NCBI GenBank assembly: GCA_947177415.1
Contig: CAMWUK010000023.1
Span: 1-42,679 of the forward strand
From: an uncultured Clostridiaceae bacterium
GTDB lineage: Bacteria; Bacillota; Clostridia; Lachnospirales; Lachnospiraceae
Length of the DNA stretch: 42,679 nt
Direction of reading: 5' to 3'
Shown in pieces: positions 1 to 7,621 of the stretch. The translations under genes and the position numbers were made by a program. Within the stretch, counting starts at the first letter, position 1. Every line of letters begins with the position of its first letter. The notes under the pieces are model-generated. The model was not told the DNA's origin, searched no databases, and was given only the letters and a program-made list of their open reading frames with translations.

Positions 1-482
1 TCTATATTATATCTGTAATTTACTTTTAGTTTTTTCTTTTCAATTTTTATAGGTTTACATTGTTCTAATAAGTCTTTTTCGTTAAACGATTTTTTGTCTA
101 AGTTATCTATCATATTAATAAATTCTTTTATTGAACAAAAATATGTCATATCGCTCAGTCGAAAATCAAACAAAAATCCACTTACAACATTTTTATATGA
201 CGAAAACTTTTTGAGACTATCTATTTGATGTTTATGTATTACTCCTTTGTCTTCTTTTGTTCTTTCAAAAGAAATAGACTTAGTTTTAACAGATTTTAAT
301 TCTAATGTATATAATATTTTTCCATTAAACATAAAACAATCACATGGTGATTTTGCACTGAAACGTAAATTTGAATTTTCACCAAAAGATTGTGCTGCGT
401 CTGGTGGTCTGTAATAAAAAATATTATCAGGGCATGAGTTTTTCCAATTTTGCTCAAAAACTTTTCCTATATTTTTGCTTAT
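1..482 (-). CDS. recU: RecU-like Holliday junction resolvase (3' end outside window)
   Basis: The product resembles RecU, the Firmicutes and phage enzyme that cuts four-way DNA junctions during recombination and replication. The N-terminus GKVFEQNW, the segment around YRPPDAAQSFGENSNLRF and the PD-(D/E)xK core are visible; with the start used here D48, E61 and K63 are the likely metal-binding residues (CDCF, then LELK). About 160 residues are present and the reading frame runs off the window edge. The start is unusual: AAAGGAG is followed after 8 nt by ATA AGC AAA, which would give MSKNIGKVFEQNW. The only canonical in-frame candidate nearby is a GTG that overlaps the ribosome site itself. The gene follows the antirepressor terminator at 504-534, so it needs read-through or its own promoter, which I do not see. 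Confidence 0.8.
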   Translation of the reverse strand, partial: MSKNIGKVFEQNWKNSCPDNIFYYRPPDAAQSFGENSNLRFSAKSPCDCFMFNGKILYTLELKSVKTKSISFERTKEDKGVIHKHQIDSLKKFSSYKNVVSGFLFDFRLSDMTYFCSIKEFINMIDNLDKKSFNEKDLLEQCKPIKIEKKKLKVNYRYNI

Positions 483-503
483 AAATATCACTCCTTTATA
501 CAC

Positions 504-534
504 AAAAACTCCACTATAATCAAAATAGTGGAGT
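504..534 (-). terminator. Rho-independent terminator after the antirepressor
   Basis: Read on the minus strand, a perfect 10-bp stem ACTCCACTAT/ATAGTGGAGT closes a 7-nt loop and is followed by a T run. It begins about 10 nt after the antirepressor stop codon. Confidence 0.85.
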
Positions 535-544
535 AACAGGTTAT

Positions 545-1294
545 TTATTCAGTTACAAGATCATAATATCCATCTTTTCGCAGTAGTTTTCTAATATAAT
601 CTAGTCCTTTTTTCGTTGCATATGTAACTGGTCTGTATTTCCCATCAGTGCAAGGTGTTTCTACAACAGCAAATAATTTTTGATTCATAAATCTTTGATA
701 AGGTACATTTGAATTGTCTTGATAAAACATAATCTTTTTACCACGAAGATAAGATAACATTGTATTTCTACCTATCTTTAATTCTTTTGCAACTATATTC
801 ATATGATATAATTCATTTGTATTCATTAAGTCGTCATAAAATTGTTGGAGTTCTTTGTTCTTTTCTTTTTCTTTACGAACAGTTTCTTGCAAATCTTTTA
901 CCATTAACAGTTTAACTTCATCGCTTATGGAAGAAAAATAATGTTCAATCATTTCTTCTTCTCGTCCTTCTTCAATATATGCACCTGTTCTTTCAATGGT
1001 TGGTAAAATTTCATCAAATACCCACGATTCAAATTCGTCTATGGAATCTAACTTTGAGCGTACAATTAATCTGTAAATATCAGATTTTTTGATTATTTTT
1101 GCCTTTTGTTTACCTCCATTTGAAGGTATGAACGTTTCATTCACCCCTTTACAATGGTCTCGGATTGCCTTCTGAGGATTTTTATATCCCAATATTTTAG
1201 CAATATCTGTTGCAACAAAATAGGTAATCCCATTAATATCAATAGTTCTAACAGTTCCAAACTTTTCATTAAAAAATTCCTTAATTTTATTCAT
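545..1294 (-). CDS. Phage antirepressor with BRO-N and KilAC domains
   Basis: This 249-residue protein has an N-terminal BRO-N domain (residues about 10-105, with YFVATDIAKILGYKNPQKAI) and a C-terminal KilAC DNA-binding domain (about 160-245, with HMNIVAKELKIGRNTMLSYLR). Such proteins act in phage lysis-lysogeny switching, usually by countering the repressor or binding DNA themselves. AAGGAG lies 7-8 nt before the ATG. It is the last gene before RecU, ends at a strong terminator, and has a long structured leader (1379-1476). It is one of three antirepressor-like genes here, with those at 35433-36545 and 36920-37777. Its exact target cannot be read from the sequence. Confidence 0.9.
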   Translation of the reverse strand: MNKIKEFFNEKFGTVRTIDINGITYFVATDIAKILGYKNPQKAIRDHCKGVNETFIPSNGGKQKAKIIKKSDIYRLIVRSKLDSIDEFESWVFDEILPTIERTGAYIEEGREEEMIEHYFSSISDEVKLLMVKDLQETVRKEKEKNKELQQFYDDLMNTNELYHMNIVAKELKIGRNTMLSYLRGKKIMFYQDNSNVPYQRFMNQKLFAVVETPCTDGKYRPVTYATKKGLDYIRKLLRKDGYYDLVTE

Positions 1295-1378
1295 AGCTTA
1301 AAATCTCCTTCGTTTTTAAAAAATTGTTTTCAGTTCCAATACTTATTTCTACATTCATCTCCTAAATATTTTTAAAAT

Positions 1379-1443
1379 AGAACGGAGTGGTGGTAGGAGA
1401 TTGACCACCAATTATATGGGAGCGACCCATTTATATCCGTTCT
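1379..1443 (-). ncRNA. Structured leader with three-way-junction fold
   Basis: An outer stem AGAACGGA (1379-1386)/TCCGTTCT (1436-1443) encloses two hairpins: TGGTGGT/ACCACCA (1388-1394 with 1404-1410) and ATGGG/CCCAT (1416-1420 with 1426-1430). It lies in the 5' region of the antirepressor, just after a terminator-like hairpin. A similar architecture, outer stem plus two hairpins in about 70 nt, occurs at 25983-26052. Function unknown; it could regulate the antirepressor or be a small RNA. Confidence 0.5.
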
Positions 1444-1476
1444 AAAAAAATATGTTGGTTCAATAACCTCCAACAT
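1443..1476 (-). terminator. Terminator or attenuator upstream of the antirepressor leader
   Basis: On the minus strand ATGTTGG (1476-1470) pairs with CCAACAT (1458-1452) and is followed by seven T. It would end transcripts arriving from the lysis genes, or attenuate the antirepressor. Confidence 0.65.
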
Positions 1477-1586
1477 TCAGTATGAGAAATACCTATATCA
1501 ATTTATTGGTATTCATATAAATACTTCTACAAAATAAAAAAATACCTTTGTTACAACTTATTTAGTAGTAACTATAGGTATTTTAT

Positions 1587-1615
1587 TTGACAAAATATGA
1601 TGTTTTTCTTATAAT
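1587..1615 (+). promoter_or_regulatory. Sigma-A-type promoter for the small toxin-like peptide
   Basis: TTGACA at 1587-1592 and TATAAT at 1610-1615 are separated by exactly 17 bp. The predicted start of transcription is near 1622. The only plus-strand gene downstream is the 40-residue peptide at 1750. Confidence 0.85.
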
Positions 1616-1749
1616 TATACAAGACAAGCAATTATTCAACATTTTATTTTTGGCTAGAATAGGATGGTTGGTGGTTTGAGTCACGTCAGAGTAGTGATGC
1701 TCTGTTTATCTAATAGATACCCTTGCTAAGAAAGGAGGGTGATATAGAA

Positions 1750-1872
1750 GTGACAATTTGTGAACTAATAGTAATACCGTTAGTTATTGGCATTGTAAGC
1801 GGAGTAGTATCAGCTTACATAGTCAAGTTTCTTGACAAAAGACACAAAAATAACCGCCATGAGACAAAATAG
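1750..1872 (+). CDS. Small membrane peptide, probable type I toxin
   Basis: A GTG codon preceded by AAAGGAGGGTGA opens a 40-residue reading frame. One hydrophobic helix (about residues 2-24, ELIVIPLVIGIVSGVVSAYI) is followed by a charged tail (KFLDKRHKNNRHETK). This is the build of Fst/TxpA-type membrane toxins of type I toxin-antitoxin systems, but I cannot assign a family by eye. It has its own promoter, a long leader of about 125 nt, a shared hairpin terminator at its 3' end and a convergent promoter on the other strand. That arrangement supports a toxin/antisense pair. It lies opposite to all neighbouring phage genes, as accessory genes often do. Confidence 0.65.
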   Translation: MTICELIVIPLVIGIVSGVVSAYIVKFLDKRHKNNRHETK

Positions 1873-1888
1873 CGGTTACTTTGTGTTA
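1842..1888. terminator. Bidirectional terminator between convergent transcripts
   Basis: The stem AACCGC/GCGGTT, extended by CACAAA/TTTGTG, can end transcription from both sides. The T run is better on the minus strand. The toxin stop codon overlaps the stem. Confidence 0.6.
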
Positions 1889-1969
1889 ATAATTTAATTT
1901 CAATTTATTAGCCATAATCGACCAAATTATGACTCAAACCATCAACGGATAATTGCTTGTTATCTTATA
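1842..1969 (-). ncRNA. Predicted antisense (antitoxin) RNA
   Basis: A minus-strand promoter at 1976-2004 would start an RNA near 1969. It would end at the hairpin AACCGC/GCGGTT (1852-1857 with 1872-1877), which on this strand is followed by TATTTTTG. The RNA, of about 130 nt, would overlap the 3' end of the toxin gene. No open frame of note lies in it. Inferred from promoter and terminator only. Confidence 0.5.
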
Positions 1970-1975
1970 TAGGTC

Positions 1976-2004
1976 ATTATAAACCAATACTAGTAATATT
2001 TCAA
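1976..2004 (-). promoter_or_regulatory. Convergent minus-strand promoter
   Basis: Read on the minus strand, TTGAAA (2004-1999) and TATAAT (1981-1976) are 17 bp apart. It faces the toxin promoter at 1587-1615. Confidence 0.75.
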
Positions 2005-2053
2005 CAAAAATTTTATATCAATAAAATCACTCTTTCAAGTTTACAATTATTTA

Positions 2054-2365
2054 CTATTTTATGTTGTTTTTGTTAGAAGAAGATGCAATCTGTTTAACAT
2101 TCTTCATAAGTTGAATATTATCATTAATCATCAAGGCTAAAGCCTGATCTTCTGTAAATCCAACAGAGACATAAGCATCATACATATTTTTCTTCGTTTT
2201 TGCAACAATAGCAGGGTATTCAGTATTATTTGAATAATCTTTATATACTTCAACTACCTCTTGTACTAAGCCGTATGCCACTGGTTTATATTTATTGATA
2301 TATTCCTTAATTACAGGTAATAACATCTCTGTGTCACTCATTAATAATTCTAAAATTTTATTCAT
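2054..2365 (-). CDS. Small phage protein of unknown function
   Basis: A 103-residue soluble, helix-rich protein starting MNKILELLMSDTEMLLPV, with GAGGAGA before its ATG. It has no signal peptide or membrane helix. It is the last gene of the lysis cluster, directly after the membrane protein at 2377, and is not followed by an obvious terminator before the convergent locus. I do not recognise a function. Position suggests a lysis accessory or late protein. Confidence 0.7.
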   Translation of the reverse strand: MNKILELLMSDTEMLLPVIKEYINKYKPVAYGLVQEVVEVYKDYSNNTEYPAIVAKTKKNMYDAYVSVGFTEDQALALMINDNIQLMKNVKQIASSSNKNNIK

Positions 2366-2376
2366 ATCAATCTCCT

Positions 2377-2886
2377 CTAAAATCCTTCTTTTAATTTTTT
2401 CTGATAATTTTCTTTAATTATCTCAATAGAAATTTCCACTTCACCATTTACTAATCCATGCTCATTAATTATTTTTTCATATTTTTCGTATGTAGAAATC
2501 GCATGTCTAAGACATTCTTTGCTAACAATTTTCCCATTGGCAATTTTATCAGCAAGATTGATGATTTCCCATCTGTAATCGTTAATCTGCTTATCTACAA
2601 ATAAGTCAGTAAGTTTCTTTATATCATTTCGCATTTCTGCATCATGCTCATCTGATTTTTTCATATCTTCTACATGCTTTTCTTGTAACGCAATCAAATT
2701 TTGAGATGTTTGTATTAATAGGTCGTGTTCTTCATGTTGTTTTCTCATCCATTTTGTTTCAAGACCAAGTTTATTGATAACCCATTCAAAAATGGATACA
2801 ACTGCTTTAATTCCTATTAAAACAATAAATACAGAAACAAAGATAGAAGAGAAATCAATTTTTACTAATTCAGTTATTGCATCCAT
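2377..2886 (-). CDS. Membrane-anchored coiled-coil protein in the lysis cluster
   Basis: The 169-residue protein has one N-terminal membrane helix (about residues 14-35, SIFVSVFIVLIGIKAVVSIF). A long charged helical region follows (about 45-110, including QHEEHDLLIQTSQNLIALQEK). TTAAGGAGA precedes the ATG. Proteins of this build are common beside holins and endolysins in Firmicutes phages and may act as spanin-like, holin-regulating or second holin proteins. None of these roles can be proven from sequence. It sits 11 nt after the amidase gene. Confidence 0.7.
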   Translation of the reverse strand: MDAITELVKIDFSSIFVSVFIVLIGIKAVVSIFEWVINKLGLETKWMRKQHEEHDLLIQTSQNLIALQEKHVEDMKKSDEHDAEMRNDIKKLTDLFVDKQINDYRWEIINLADKIANGKIVSKECLRHAISTYEKYEKIINEHGLVNGEVEISIEIIKENYQKKLKEGF

Positions 2887-2897
2887 CTACATTCTCC

Positions 2898-3446
2898 TTA
2901 AATTGCTTTCTCAATACCCTTGGCAATTGCCTTTGCTACTTTTTTGCGGTTGACCAACCCTTTTCCTTTTTTATAATCGTTTTTGTTCGTGCAGAAAAAT
3001 GTTTCAATCAAAATAGCTGGCGGTTTTATTCCATTCAAGATATATAAATCTGAACGCTGCTTTATACCTCTATCTTTAAAAATAGTAGATAATTGCTTTT
3101 GAACCTGTGTTGCATATTTCTTACCAGCAGTTGATTTATATAACACTTCTGTACCTTCGGCAGTAGGGGTTGCAGCATTTAAATGTAGTTCAATAACTAA
3201 ATCATAATTTCCAGAATTAATAAGATTTAATTTATAAGATCTTTCTTCAGTACTAGATGTAAATTTTTTCTCTGGGCATACAATCCTTGTGACAGTATGT
3301 CCATTTTTTCTTAAAGCCTGAGTTACTTGTTTTGAAAGACGCTTAGAATATACATATTCATTACATCCTCCATATTGTTTTCCGTCAGCACTTGTATAAC
3401 TTCCATTTTTCAGTTGTGAATGTCCGACAGTTAAAGCAATTTTCAT
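2898..3446 (-). CDS. N-acetylmuramoyl-L-alanine amidase (endolysin)
   Basis: This is a zinc amidase of the Amidase_3 type, which cuts the bond between N-acetylmuramic acid and the stem peptide in peptidoglycan. Visible signatures are the N-terminal ALTVGHS, the second zinc-site region VIELHLNA and the catalytic IETFFC segment near the C-terminus. At about 182 residues it is a bare catalytic domain; no SH3 or LysM wall-binding domain follows, which is short for a phage endolysin. I chose the ATG of MKIALTVGH (GGAATGGTGATACAT upstream) rather than the GTG/ATG twelve nucleotides earlier. It lies directly after the holin gene. Confidence 0.9.
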   Translation of the reverse strand: MKIALTVGHSQLKNGSYTSADGKQYGGCNEYVYSKRLSKQVTQALRKNGHTVTRIVCPEKKFTSSTEERSYKLNLINSGNYDLVIELHLNAATPTAEGTEVLYKSTAGKKYATQVQKQLSTIFKDRGIKQRSDLYILNGIKPPAILIETFFCTNKNDYKKGKGLVNRKKVAKAIAKGIEKAI

Positions 3447-3460
3447 ATGTATCACCATTC

Positions 3461-3763
3461 CTATTCTTTAATTTTATTAATAAGTCTTTTCACGTCTTCT
3501 TCTAATATTTCACCATTTTTAATAGCATCTGTAATATTCTGTGCAACCTGTGAAGCACTGGTAATATTGCGATTTTTCCATGTATTCCATAATGCAGTTG
3601 CAATTAAAAATAGAGTGGATACAATATTCGTCACATCTTCATTTGTAATAGGTAAAATATTAATGTCGAATATCTGCAATACAGCGTTAATTAATGCAAC
3701 AAATAAAATAAGAACACCTGCAACTGATTCAGATGTTACTCCCTTTAAATTAATTTTATTCAT
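3461..3763 (-). CDS. Phage holin, SPP1/BhlB-like
   Basis: A 100-residue membrane protein that would make pores releasing the endolysin. It starts MNKINLKGVTSESVAG after AAAGGAATTT. It has one hydrophobic helix (about residues 13-34) with INILPIT after it, a second one around 45-58 (IVSTLFLIATALWNTW) and a charged C-terminal tail ending LINKIKE. This matches the SPP1-family holin pattern. It is directly upstream of the amidase, the usual lysis cassette order. Confidence 0.85.
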   Translation of the reverse strand: MNKINLKGVTSESVAGVLILFVALINAVLQIFDINILPITNEDVTNIVSTLFLIATALWNTWKNRNITSASQVAQNITDAIKNGEILEEDVKRLINKIKE

Positions 3764-3796
3764 ATTAAAATAAATTCCTTTCATCAAATTGTTATT

Positions 3797-4021
3797 TTAT
3801 GTATCATATCGCTTCCAACGTTCCCAACACTCTTTAGTTCGTTCTTTCCCATAATAAGCAATTAATTTTCCATCATATACAGACTGTCCTATCCAATCTG
3901 GCTGAACCCCCATAGCATCTCCATAAAAAATGATTTGTTTTATATTTAAAATTTTAAGAACGTCATTATTATAATACTGATAAACTTCATCTAAAGAATC
4001 GAATATTATCCCTTGTTTTAT
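3797..4021 (-). CDS. Small phage protein, apparent ATA start
   Basis: A 74-residue protein starting at NIKQGIIFDSLDEVYQYYNN and ending near AYYGKERTKECWERWKRYDT. I recall similar small proteins beside phage lysis genes, but know no function. The frame has no ATG. A TTG lies five codons upstream with no ribosome site and directly against a terminator. GGGGG followed after 8 nt by ATA AAA CAA fits initiation better. The previous gene is separated by the strong hairpin at 4043-4098, so this gene begins the lysis block and needs a promoter that I do not see. Confidence 0.6.
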   Translation of the reverse strand: MKQGIIFDSLDEVYQYYNNDVLKILNIKQIIFYGDAMGVQPDWIGQSVYDGKLIAYYGKERTKECWERWKRYDT

Positions 4022-4042
4022 ATTAACTACCCCCAATCGTAA

Positions 4043-4098
4043 AAAATAGGGCTATAACCCATAACAAGAATATTATGTATTGGTCATAGCCCTATTTA
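4043..4098. terminator. Strong terminator ending the structural operon
   Basis: AAATAGGGCTAT pairs with ATAGCCCTATTT around an internal region of about 30 nt, with T runs on both strands. It separates the zinc-finger gene at 4121 from the lysis genes, where a tape-measure gene might have been expected. Confidence 0.75.
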
Positions 4099-4120
4099 TG
4101 ATTACAATACACAATATCCG

Positions 4121-4447
4121 TTATTCGGTTTCATTATTTTCAATAACAATAGTTGAATTTTTCTTAGTAGATTTTTTCTTTGTCGCCGTTGTAGTAATAA
4201 CAACATCTTCGCTTTTTGTCTCATTCTCAGTAGCTATCTTACTTACTATTTTTTCATTCTTATCTAAAGTTTTCTTATTTTTAATAGATTCACGATAAGC
4301 AATAGTATCATTGGTGTATTTTGTTGCACATTCTATTGAACAAGCAAAATTACGCCACCTAAATACATCTGCATGAGATTGACAGTATGAGCATGGCTCA
4401 AATAATTTTCCACAGACACGACAAGGAATTTTCTTTTTCTCTGACAT
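4121..4447 (-). CDS. Zinc-finger protein after the tail tube gene
   Basis: The 108-residue protein carries CRVC-x6-CSYC near its N-terminus and a further pair of cysteines (FACSIEC), suggesting one or two zinc sites within residues 8-40. A Lys/Thr-rich low-complexity tail (TTTATKKKSTKKNS) ends it. CGGAGG precedes the ATG. It follows the tail tube gene by about 60 nt and is the last gene before the terminator at 4043-4098. Its function is unknown. It could be a small structural or DNA-binding late protein. Confidence 0.7.
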   Translation of the reverse strand: MSEKKKIPCRVCGKLFEPCSYCQSHADVFRWRNFACSIECATKYTNDTIAYRESIKNKKTLDKNEKIVSKIATENETKSEDVVITTTATKKKSTKKNSTIVIENNETE

Positions 4448-4506
4448 TTTTAACCTCCGCTTTTAATATGTGGGTAGTATAAAAACTACCCATAAATATT
4501 CTGGGT

Positions 4507-5292
4507 TTAATCGAAAAGAACGAAGTCCCATAATTGACTCTTGCCAGTACATAAGTTAGGCATGGAAGTAAATTCAAAGCCAAGTGTAGCGGGATCAGAA
4601 CCACCAGCGACATCAAAAGTACCATTAAAATCAGCTCTATCAATAATAAACTGCCCATGGAAGAGATTGTCACATCCATCTTGACAAGTCACATCTATAA
4701 ACACCTGGAGCGTTTTGCTGTAATTGTTTGAATCGTTAGAGATTTTCTTACCTTCTACTTCTGCATCATAGAATGCGATTACTTCTGTACCATCGGTAAT
4801 ATCACCTTCAAAAAATGTAATTTCTTTTGTTTCTGGGTCATAAGAAAATTCTCCAGTTGCAGGTTCGGCACCTGTCTGTGTTAATTTCTTTCCACCAGAA
4901 ATATATGCATTGTTTGTATCTCTAACATAAATAGTACTGATTTCATTGCCGATTGTACCAGTAGCAACTTCTTTGGTGATACCTTTGTTTTCAGTTACAG
5001 TGATTGCATCAGTATATCTGATAATATGCTTACCGTCTTCAATCTCAGCACCAAGCATAGCAGCTAAAGCACCACCAGACAGCATACCGTTAGTACCTTT
5101 ACCAGTAACTTTCTTGTTCTTTTTCAAAGAACTAATAACTCTGCCACCCTTACCAGTAATATCAGTCTTTTCTTCTTCATGAGAGAGTGTAAAGTCACTC
5201 AATTCGTCAAGAATCATATCCAGACTTCCGTTTGTTCTATCAAAACCCGTAATCTGGTCATAACTTGTAATCGTAAACTTATCAATATTCAT
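4507..5292 (-). CDS. Major tail tube protein
   Basis: A 261-residue, beta-rich acidic protein starting MNIDKFTITSYDQITGF, behind AGGAGGAAT. The N-terminal region (DELSDFTLSHEEEKTDITGKGG) and the G/T-rich middle with YVRDTNNAYISGG, GEFSYDPETKEITF and a C-terminal FHGQFIIDRADFNG are typical of tail tube subunits of long-tailed phages. This places the phage among siphoviruses or myoviruses. No sheath gene precedes it, so siphovirus is more likely. It is downstream of the connector genes in the normal order, but no tape-measure gene follows. Confidence 0.8.
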   Translation of the reverse strand: MNIDKFTITSYDQITGFDRTNGSLDMILDELSDFTLSHEEEKTDITGKGGRVISSLKKNKKVTGKGTNGMLSGGALAAMLGAEIEDGKHIIRYTDAITVTENKGITKEVATGTIGNEISTIYVRDTNNAYISGGKKLTQTGAEPATGEFSYDPETKEITFFEGDITDGTEVIAFYDAEVEGKKISNDSNNYSKTLQVFIDVTCQDGCDNLFHGQFIIDRADFNGTFDVAGGSDPATLGFEFTSMPNLCTGKSQLWDFVLFD

Positions 5293-5320
5293 TAATTATT
5301 CCTCCTGTTTTTAATTTTTG

Positions 5321-5348
5321 CAAAATAAAAAGACCGATTATGGTCTTG
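5321..5348 (-). terminator. Terminator or attenuator between tail genes
   Basis: On the minus strand AAGACC/GGTCTT closes a 6-nt loop and is followed by TTTTATTTT, just before the tail tube gene. It probably tunes tail tube expression rather than ending the operon. Confidence 0.65.
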
Positions 5349-5363
5349 TTTTTATAATAATAA

Positions 5364-6086
5364 TTATTTGTTTGGTATCCAAGAAAGAGCATCCTTGTTG
5401 CTCAATTTAGATGTATCAACAGTACCAGCATATACACCAATCATTGTATTATCAAAACTTATTTTATGTTGAATCTGTTTAAAACTTTGATTAAATCTAT
5501 AGATAGACAAGTCCATACATGAATCATAATCATATGGAAATTCATTTGTGTTTACTAATGCAATAACCATTTTTTCTAAATATGGTTCTTTTTTCTTTTT
5601 TGCATTACGTTTTTGTTTCTTGCGTTCTTTTTCTAGTAAATATTTTCGTGCGGATTCATTACCTGGTTTTGAATTCACTTTATCTAAAAGATTTATTTTT
5701 CTTATGATATTTGCCAAATCATTATACGCAAGTTCATCAATAATAATATCATTAGATGGACTGTATATTACTTGACTATCATCTTGTTTATTTATATAAA
5801 CATCAAAATCAGATGTATTCAAATCGCCAAATAATATAGATAAATTTGATTTTGCATACATAGGAAATAGTATTTTAAATAATTCATAATCTGTTATTTT
5901 TGTATAATCTATCCCCATATCATCTAACTGAACCATATATTGAAATGGAGTAGCAGTGAGAGAGGATACGATACTATAGTAAGAATCTTCGTTTTCTAAT
6001 ATTTCTCCAACAGTGGGTATTCTAATTGATAAATTAGGAAGAATATCAACAGAAGATAGGTTTAATAAGCTTTTTCTATTTTCCAT
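5364..6086 (-). CDS. Tail-associated protein, possible tail assembly factor
   Basis: The 240-residue protein starts MENRKSLLNLSSVDILPNLS and ends SNKDALSWIPNK. It is rich in acidic and aromatic residues, with a strongly basic segment near residue 160 (KERKKQKRNAKKKKEPY). Its ATG overlaps the end of the preceding gene (stop at 6076), indicating translational coupling. It sits immediately before the tail tube gene, where neck or tail-assembly proteins are found. I do not recognise a named family. Confidence 0.7.
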   Translation of the reverse strand: MENRKSLLNLSSVDILPNLSIRIPTVGEILENEDSYYSIVSSLTATPFQYMVQLDDMGIDYTKITDYELFKILFPMYAKSNLSILFGDLNTSDFDVYINKQDDSQVIYSPSNDIIIDELAYNDLANIIRKINLLDKVNSKPGNESARKYLLEKERKKQKRNAKKKKEPYLEKMVIALVNTNEFPYDYDSCMDLSIYRFNQSFKQIQHKISFDNTMIGVYAGTVDTSKLSNKDALSWIPNK

Positions 6087-6567
6087 ATTTCAGCCCATTA
6101 TTAAAATCCTTTACGATGAATTTTAATAACCTTCCTTTATGTTTTTGTTGTGGACAATATGGAGTGTTACTTATAAGAACTGTTTTACCAACACCTAATA
6201 CATTTTTTTCACAGAATATATTATCCAATTCACAAGCCACCTTGTCATACCAAAGATAAGTTCGTCCTTTTTCTTTATATTGAATTATGTCCTCATGACA
6301 GACAACAAAGAAATATATTGTTAGATCCTTAAATACATTGTTTCTTGGATCAATATTTGCACTTATTTCATAATTAGTAAATCTATTTGCTTTATCCTGT
6401 GTGCCTGGTATATATTCATGTGGAAATGAATATTTATATGGGATGATGTCTTCAGGATATTCTTCATTTGCACAACCTAATAATTTTATGAGTTCCTTGG
6501 ATTTACAAATCTCATCCATTATTTTTTTACGGTACTCAATAATTTCATAACTTCGTGATTTCCCTAT
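6076..6567 (-). CDS. Neck or tail-terminator-type protein with apparent ATA start
   Basis: Between the connector protein and the tail-associated gene, this 163-residue product would start MGKSRSYEIIEYRKKIMDEI if initiated at ATA. Nine nucleotides before that ATA is a perfect GGAGG. The first in-frame ATG is 16 codons later and has no ribosome site. Residues include EISANIDPRNN and KDLTIYFFVVCHED, a beta-rich pattern seen in tail-completion proteins, though this assignment rests mostly on position. The stop of the gene before it (TGA) directly abuts the ribosome site, and its own 3' end overlaps the next gene. Confidence 0.6.
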   Translation of the reverse strand: MGKSRSYEIIEYRKKIMDEICKSKELIKLLGCANEEYPEDIIPYKYSFPHEYIPGTQDKANRFTNYEISANIDPRNNVFKDLTIYFFVVCHEDIIQYKEKGRTYLWYDKVACELDNIFCEKNVLGVGKTVLISNTPYCPQQKHKGRLLKFIVKDFNNGLKYGK

Positions 6568-6582
6568 AAGTATTCACCTCCT

Positions 6583-7617
6583 TCATTCTACAATATTTAT
6601 TTTTACTTCTGATAAAACGATTGAATCAGTGATAACTTGCAATAAAAAAGAACCTCCGATCAAATTCTCGTCATTAATGGAAAGTGTTATTTTATTATTA
6701 GATACAGTTTGTTGTACATCAAAATCTGATACAACATTCCAGCTGAAATTGGTGCTTTGCCAGTCAACCGGATTACCGTCATTATCTGTAAATGTAACAG
6801 TATATGTACGGCTGTATCCATTCCGCAGGTTTGTGTTTCCAGAAATCACAGCCAATAAATCTGTCGTTTTATCGAGTACTGGTGGAGTAGATGGGAGAGG
6901 AGTGTGGGAATTGTTATAATTACAGATCCATACTTCCTGACCATTTTCCATAGTAACTTTCTTATCATCATTTGGATTAAAAGCATCGAAAGACATAGTT
7001 ACAATCATTGTGCCACCACGACCAAAATATTGATTATCATTCAGCTTAGTTTTTCTATTGGTGAGTTTATAAATATCAGGTTGTTCACTATCATCAAAAT
7101 CCATTGGGAAACGCATATCACGTTTGAGTTTTTTGGTTTCACTATCCACTGGTAAAGTTAAACCATATTGGTTATCACCTATAGTGATAGTGCTGTTTCC
7201 AGTGACTCCGTTTGAATACTTAGTAAAATCCTCAGCATAAACGTAGCGTTCAATAATCTCCCCTTCTGAATTTTGCCAGCGTAGAGGAACAGTACAAAGA
7301 TACATATATCCACGGTTCCACGTTTTTTCATCAACATCAACTAGTGTAATAAGCCATTTCTGACCATTCCAATCTACATAATCCCCAAGATTAAATTTTT
7401 CACCATGCTTAGATTTAATTTTCTTTTTAAATGTGTTATTATCAGTATCTTTAATTATCATTAACTGAGTTGGTATTCCATTAAGCAAAACTTTTTCTGT
7501 ATCAAAAGTGTCTTCAAAATGCTTTGACATTTCGTGGTTCACTTTATTTAATTCCTTTTCACGTCTGTTTTTCGTACCATAGCCATTTTGAATCTTCATA
7601 TAATAATTTATATCCAT
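6583..7617 (-). CDS. Head-tail connector-region protein with C-terminal Ig-like domain
   Basis: A 344-residue protein. Residues 1-240 form an N-terminal domain (MDINYYMKIQNGYGTKNRREK, then KFNLGDYVDWNGQKWLITLV) of the kind seen in head-completion proteins of large Firmicutes phages. A Pro-rich linker (PLPSTPPVLDK) leads to an Ig-like domain (about 250-344, with SRTYTVTFTDNDGNPVDWQS and SFLLQVITDSI). Phage Ig-like domains usually decorate virion surfaces and bind carbohydrates weakly. It starts at an ATG after CGAGGAAT, between the two small connector genes. Confidence 0.65.
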   Translation of the reverse strand: MDINYYMKIQNGYGTKNRREKELNKVNHEMSKHFEDTFDTEKVLLNGIPTQLMIIKDTDNNTFKKKIKSKHGEKFNLGDYVDWNGQKWLITLVDVDEKTWNRGYMYLCTVPLRWQNSEGEIIERYVYAEDFTKYSNGVTGNSTITIGDNQYGLTLPVDSETKKLKRDMRFPMDFDDSEQPDIYKLTNRKTKLNDNQYFGRGGTMIVTMSFDAFNPNDDKKVTMENGQEVWICNYNNSHTPLPSTPPVLDKTTDLLAVISGNTNLRNGYSRTYTVTFTDNDGNPVDWQSTNFSWNVVSDFDVQQTVSNNKITLSINDENLIGGSFLLQVITDSIVLSEVKINIVE

Positions 7618-7621
7618 ATGC

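Larger units (their letters stand above)
1624..1960. repeat. Inverted repeats flanking the small peptide gene
   Basis: The 12-nt ACAAGCAATTAT at 1624-1635 is perfectly complementary to 1949-1960. The 17-nt GTTGGTGGTTTGAGTCA at 1667-1683 is complementary to 1930-1946 with one mismatch. The copies sit at the start of the plus-strand transcript and the start of the opposing minus-strand transcript. A read-through toxin mRNA could fold 5' to 3', as full-length type I toxin mRNAs do. Confidence 0.75.
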
